From assembly GCA_013396655.1 (NCBI GenBank), contig WBMV01002816.1:62001-126000 (forward strand): DNA of 64,000 bases, given 5' to 3'. A model generated the notes under the pieces. It made no database searches and was not told the DNA's origin. It saw nothing but the letters and a program-made list of their open reading frames with translations. Position numbers and translations under genes: made by a program. Every line of letters begins with the position of its first letter. The stretch's first letter is position 1. Positions 61,130 through 64,000 of this stretch are shown piece by piece. The stretch comes from Campylorhamphus procurvoides (lineage: Eukaryota > Chordata > Aves > Passeriformes > Dendrocolaptidae).

Positions 61130-61445
61130 TTCCGGGTGGTACCGGGACACGGCCGAGCCTTCCCTCACTGCGGGCCGTCTGAGCCGCGCTGCCGCTTCCT
61201 CTGCCCGTGGGGACACGCGGCACGGACAGAGAGAACACTGGGCAGGGCCGGCGGGGACGGCCGCGCTGCGGGGCGGGGTGCGCGGGCAGCTCCGCCCCGC
61301 CTGGGNNNNNNNNNNNNNNNNNNNCGGCAGAGGCGGGCCCGGCCCGGCCCGACCAGGCCCAGCCCAGCGCAGCCATCCGGCCCGGCCGCGGCCCTTCCGC
61401 GGCATCTGTTCCCCGAGCCGCGGAGCGCCCGCCAGGGGGTACACA
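61130..61445 (+). promoter_or_regulatory. TSEN2: CpG island, probable TSEN2 promoter and first non-coding exon
   Basis: Very GC-rich, with dense CpG (GGCCGCGCTGCGGGGCGGGG, GGCCCGGCCCGGCCCGACCA, CCGCGGCATC) in otherwise CpG-poor DNA, 650-950 bases upstream of the exon carrying the TSEN2 start codon. CpG-island promoters are usual for housekeeping genes such as tRNA-splicing subunits. GC-box-like GGGGCGGGG occurs near 61270 and a reverse-oriented CCCCGCC at 61294. A 19-base gap interrupts the island. The transcription start and first-exon donor cannot be placed. Confidence 0.75.
61306..61324. other. Assembly gap (19 N)
   Basis: A run of 19 unknown bases inside the CpG island. Its length may not be the true missing length. 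Confidence 1.
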
Positions 61446-61466
61446 GCAGGACTACCCAACCCAGCC

Positions 61467-61597
61467 CCTGACACCCCAGCAATCCCACTTGATATCCCAA
61501 CAATCCCACCCTGACACCCCAGCAATCCCACCTAACATCCCAACAGCCTCACCCTAACCCAAACAATCCCACCCTGACATCCTAGCAATCCCACCTT
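61467..61597. repeat. Degenerate 21-22 bp minisatellite
   Basis: About six units built on CAATCCCACCCTGACACCCC-type sequence (CAATCCCAC followed by CTGACAYCC or TAACATCC, then CARCA). It begins right after the CpG island and ends at about 61597, probably in the first TSEN2 intron. Confidence 0.88.
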
Positions 61598-62078
61598 GAG
61601 GGTGTTGTCCAGATGCTTCATGAGTTCAGATTGTTCAGCGCAGTTTCCATTTGGGCACTTGTGTGCTCTGGTTTCTTCTCATTGCTCTACTTTATTCCTG
61701 AAACACTAACAGCATAACATAAACTCACAGTTTATGGACTGAAGTTTCCTTTATAAATTATTTAAAAAGTACAAAGTTATACTTTAATACATATCTAAGT
61801 ATATATGATTTTAATGTATAAATGCATAATTTTTTAACATTAATTAAAAAAAATTAAAACTTATAAATCCTTTGTAAGGCCCCTGTATAAACTCCTGTCT
61901 GAGAACCATCCCTGCCTGGTCTGCAGGGGATCTGGTGTAAGAGTTTTTCCTAATAAAACTTGTGTTGTGCTGCAGAATTCATTGATAATTTGTTATTGCC
62001 AAGGGGATGTTGCTGAAATACAGAAAAATGGGTCAGCCTTAACTTCTGACCATTAAATCTTCTGTTTCCACTTTTCAG
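61598..62078 (+). other. TSEN2: Probable TSEN2 first intron (5' UTR intron)
   Basis: AT-rich sequence ending in the pyrimidine-rich acceptor TTCCACTTTTCAG (62066-62078) before the coding-start exon. Nothing else is recognised in it. Confidence 0.65.
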
Positions 62079-62274
62079 GAGGAACCATTAACATTAGGAA
62101 ATGGCAGAAGCAGTTTTTCACCCCCCAAGGAGGAAAAGAAGAGTTTTTGAGTCCTACGAGGCTCCCTTCCCTGTGGATGTGGGTGGGAAGGATTTCAGGA
62201 TATGTCAGGCTGAAATCATCAACAACAACGTGATTGTGAGGAGCCCAGAGGATATTGAACAGCTCTATAACAAG
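62079..62274 (+). CDS. TSEN2: TSEN2 exon with start codon
   Basis: Acceptor CTTTTCAG ends at 62078. There are 22 bases of 5' UTR before ATG 62101, then codons 1-58 ending in Lys58. The donor AAG|GTCCTA at 62274/62275 has GT but poor agreement at positions +3 to +6. The choice is supported because the next exon resumes exactly in the conserved GYFGKG motif in phase 0. Confidence 0.93.
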
Positions 62275-63785
62275 GTCCTACACCATGTTTTCTCAATATT
62301 TTTAGTGTTTTAAATGCAGATAAACCATAATAGTGGTTAAAATCTGCTGCCTTTATGTTTTCCTGCCCCTTCAGCCTCCTGCGAGTCTCTGTATCTCCCT
62401 CTACTGAATCTGTACAAAATGTATATTCTGGATCAAATGTGAATAGTATTTCTTATCCAAGCAAATAAATTTTGGAGTGAAGCCAAAAAGCTGCAAAGCC
62501 TTCACATTTGTTAATGTCTCCTTTCAACATGTTAATGTCTCCTTATGCAACTTTTCAAGTGTTTTCTTGTTTCTAAAGCCAGGAGGCTGGAATATTAGTA
62601 TTTTATAAATGCTTCTCTAATTATTTTAACTTTCTGAGAGATTTATTCCTGTGTAAAATAAGCTCCATTGCTCCTTTTATGCCTGAGTACCATTTCACCA
62701 CCATTCTTGTGCAGTAGTATCTCTTTGGTTTCCATCATGCACTGTCAGAGCATCGATACACAAATGGTGTCTTCTGAATTGGTTTTCAAATATCTACTTA
62801 GAGATGTTGCCTGGCAAATATTTAGAATTGAGGAAGAGACCAAACACCCTCCAGGTTAAATCTCTGGTTATATCTCTGAGTGCCGGAGTTAGGGTTGAAC
62901 CAATTGTCAGCAGCTAAAAACCAAGTTTAGGCAAAGCTTAAATAGTGCAGAATTTTAGTTGTTTGCTTCAGCTGGTCTCGGCATCCACCTATTATAATTT
63001 GGAAATAAATTTTTTGTTAAAAGATACGGATATTTTTCCTTTCCTTTGCAGGGCTATTTTGGAAAAGGAATTCTTTCCAGAAGTCGGCCAGTGTTCAGCA
63101 TCTCAGACCCTCTGCTGATTGCTAAGTGGCAAGGTGAATGTCCTTTAATTGTCCTTTTCCCTTTTCTTCACTGGAGCAGGTCAGGGATATCTCTCCATCT
63201 CTTATACTTAGGGAATGCCTGGGAAACCTGTGTTCTAGCTACTTGGTGCATTCTCCTTGCCTTCACTGGGTTGTTCCTTGAGAAATCTGTAAGGAAAGGA
63301 TCCTTGGACTTCAGATAAGTCTCCAGTTTTTCTTGGGTTTAGTCTGTAGATTTCAGTCCATGAAATCATGAGAGAAGGGTATGTGAACTTTTTAATCTGC
63401 TTCTGGCCAGTTCCATCCAATCTGCTCTTGGTTGTTTATATTGTCATTCTTCACTCATCTTTCCCTTGACATTTAAGTCTCAATGGATATCACTGGATTT
63501 TATCATATCCCTTCATAATCGTGTGTTTATGGTCTAGAGGAATAAGGTGTATTTAGTTGTTGGCTTGTCTGGGCTGTTATCTCAGTATCTTTCCTCATTT
63601 GTCTGTGTCCTTGAATACAAGCGGGACTGAAATGACTTTGAGGACTGAGAATGTGGGTAATTATTAGGCTGCAAATCACCTCAATGATCAAAACCACACA
63701 GAAACATCTTTATGTTGTTGAAACAATGTATGTTTTTTCTTTGTACAGGTGTTAACACAAACATGCCTATAATTACATCTCACAA
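62101..63785 (+). CDS. TSEN2: TSEN2, tRNA-splicing endonuclease subunit Sen2, 5' part only
   Basis: TSEN2 is one of two catalytic subunits of the nuclear tRNA-splicing endonuclease (TSEN2, TSEN15, TSEN34, TSEN54). It cleaves the 5' splice site of intron-containing pre-tRNAs. Exons here: 62101-62274, 63052-63133, 63749-63785, giving 97 full codons plus two bases before the gene leaves the window. The start [20 protein letters not shown], then [40 protein letters not shown] and NMPIITS, follows the human protein closely. Residues 10-14 (RRKRR) form a basic, NLS-like cluster. The catalytic domain with its Tyr-His-Lys triad is C-terminal and outside the window. ATG 62101 is chosen because it gives the conserved MAEAVFH start. 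No frame problems are seen. Confidence 0.95.
62275..63051 (+). other. TSEN2: TSEN2 intron
   Basis: A 777-bp GT/AG intron. The acceptor TTTCCTTTCCTTTGCAG is strong (ends 63051). No repeat recognised. Confidence 0.9.
63052..63133 (+). CDS. TSEN2: TSEN2 second coding exon
   Basis: An 82-nt exon encoding [20 protein letters not shown] and LLIAKWQ (residues 59-85), plus the first base of Gly86. This is the most conserved part of the TSEN2 N-terminal region. The donor GCAAG|GTGAAT is at 63133/63134. Confidence 0.94.
63134..63748 (+). other. TSEN2: TSEN2 intron
   Basis: A 615-bp GT/AG intron ending TTTCTTTGTACAG. No repeat recognised. Confidence 0.9.
63749..63785 (+). CDS. TSEN2: TSEN2 third coding exon (37-nt small exon)
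   Basis: Encodes the end of Gly86 and [11 protein letters not shown] plus two bases of Lys98. Human TSEN2 has the corresponding [11 protein letters not shown] segment. Acceptor TGTACAG ends at 63748; the donor CACAA|GTAAGT is strong. It is too short to show up as an open frame, but it is required to keep phase. Confidence 0.88.
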
Positions 63786-64000
63786 GTAAGTTAATTTGCT
63801 TTAATTTATTCCTGGTGCTTTTAGGAAACAGATTATTCTGTTTTATATTTTTTTGTATCACTTTTCATGTTGTTGGCTGAAAAAGTGATGATTTGCATCT
63901 CTTTCTTTTTATTTTGTTTCATTTATAAATCACGTCAGAAGAACTAAAAATAGAGTAGGGAATATTCAGTGTGGTTTTTCGTGTAAGCTTGCAGATATTG
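63786..64000 (+). other. TSEN2: Start of next TSEN2 intron, cut by the window edge
   Basis: Begins GTAAGTTAAT and contains no exon. The rest of TSEN2, including the catalytic domain, lies beyond base 64000. Confidence 0.85.

Noticed and set aside
60900..61557. Open frames of 100-204 codons in several frames around the CpG island
   Set aside because: They run through the N gap and exist on both strands because GC-rich sequence is poor in stop codons; no family similarity.

Overview
This is a vertebrate nuclear genome window, most likely from a bird. Coding sequence is split into short exons with GT/AG introns. The proteins are unmistakable vertebrate genes, and truncated copies of CR1-type LINE 3' ends, the main avian interspersed repeat, are present. 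The PPARG protein matches the avian pattern (475 codons) and is diverged enough from what I recall of chicken that a songbird or other neoavian is plausible, but I cannot name the species. There are no prokaryotic features, operons or CRISPR arrays.

Region 1 (1-25,090) holds all six common coding exons of PPARG on the + strand. They lie at 4133-4360, 6158-6327, 7643-7781, 14082-14281, 17664-18114 and 24612-24859. The exons join in phase to give 475 residues: a variable N-terminal AF-1 region, a two-zinc-finger DNA-binding domain, a hinge, and a ligand-binding domain ending in the AF-2 helix. Alternative first exons and promoters must lie before base 1 or unrecognised in the first 4.1 kb. A short, apparently conserved 3' UTR with two candidate poly(A) signals follows the stop codon.

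Region 2 (about 25,090-61,130) is about 36 kb of intergenic DNA with no gene I can support. It contains two CR1 fragments (33.4 kb and 46.5 kb), an LTR-like GC-rich block (31.7-32.4 kb) with a C6-T6-G6 hairpin, G-quadruplex-type runs, a 10-bp minisatellite, and an 87-bp near-identical sequence present twice, 2.3 kb apart (56.5 and 58.8 kb).

Region 3 (61,130-64,000) is the 5' end of TSEN2, a tRNA-splicing endonuclease subunit, also on the + strand. It has a CpG island promoter interrupted by a 19-base assembly gap, a degenerate 21-22 bp minisatellite just downstream, and three coding exons (62101-62274, 63052-63133, 63749-63785). The gene runs off the right edge before its catalytic domain.

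PPARG followed by TSEN2 in the same orientation matches the gene order I know from human chromosome 3p25, so this is conserved synteny rather than a functional operon. PPARG is a lipid-sensing transcription factor and TSEN2 acts in tRNA maturation, and nothing here suggests co-regulation. I found no convincing undescribed biological system. The most interesting leftovers are the duplicated 87-bp block, the LTR-like block with its hairpin, and some lineage-specific cysteines in PPARG.
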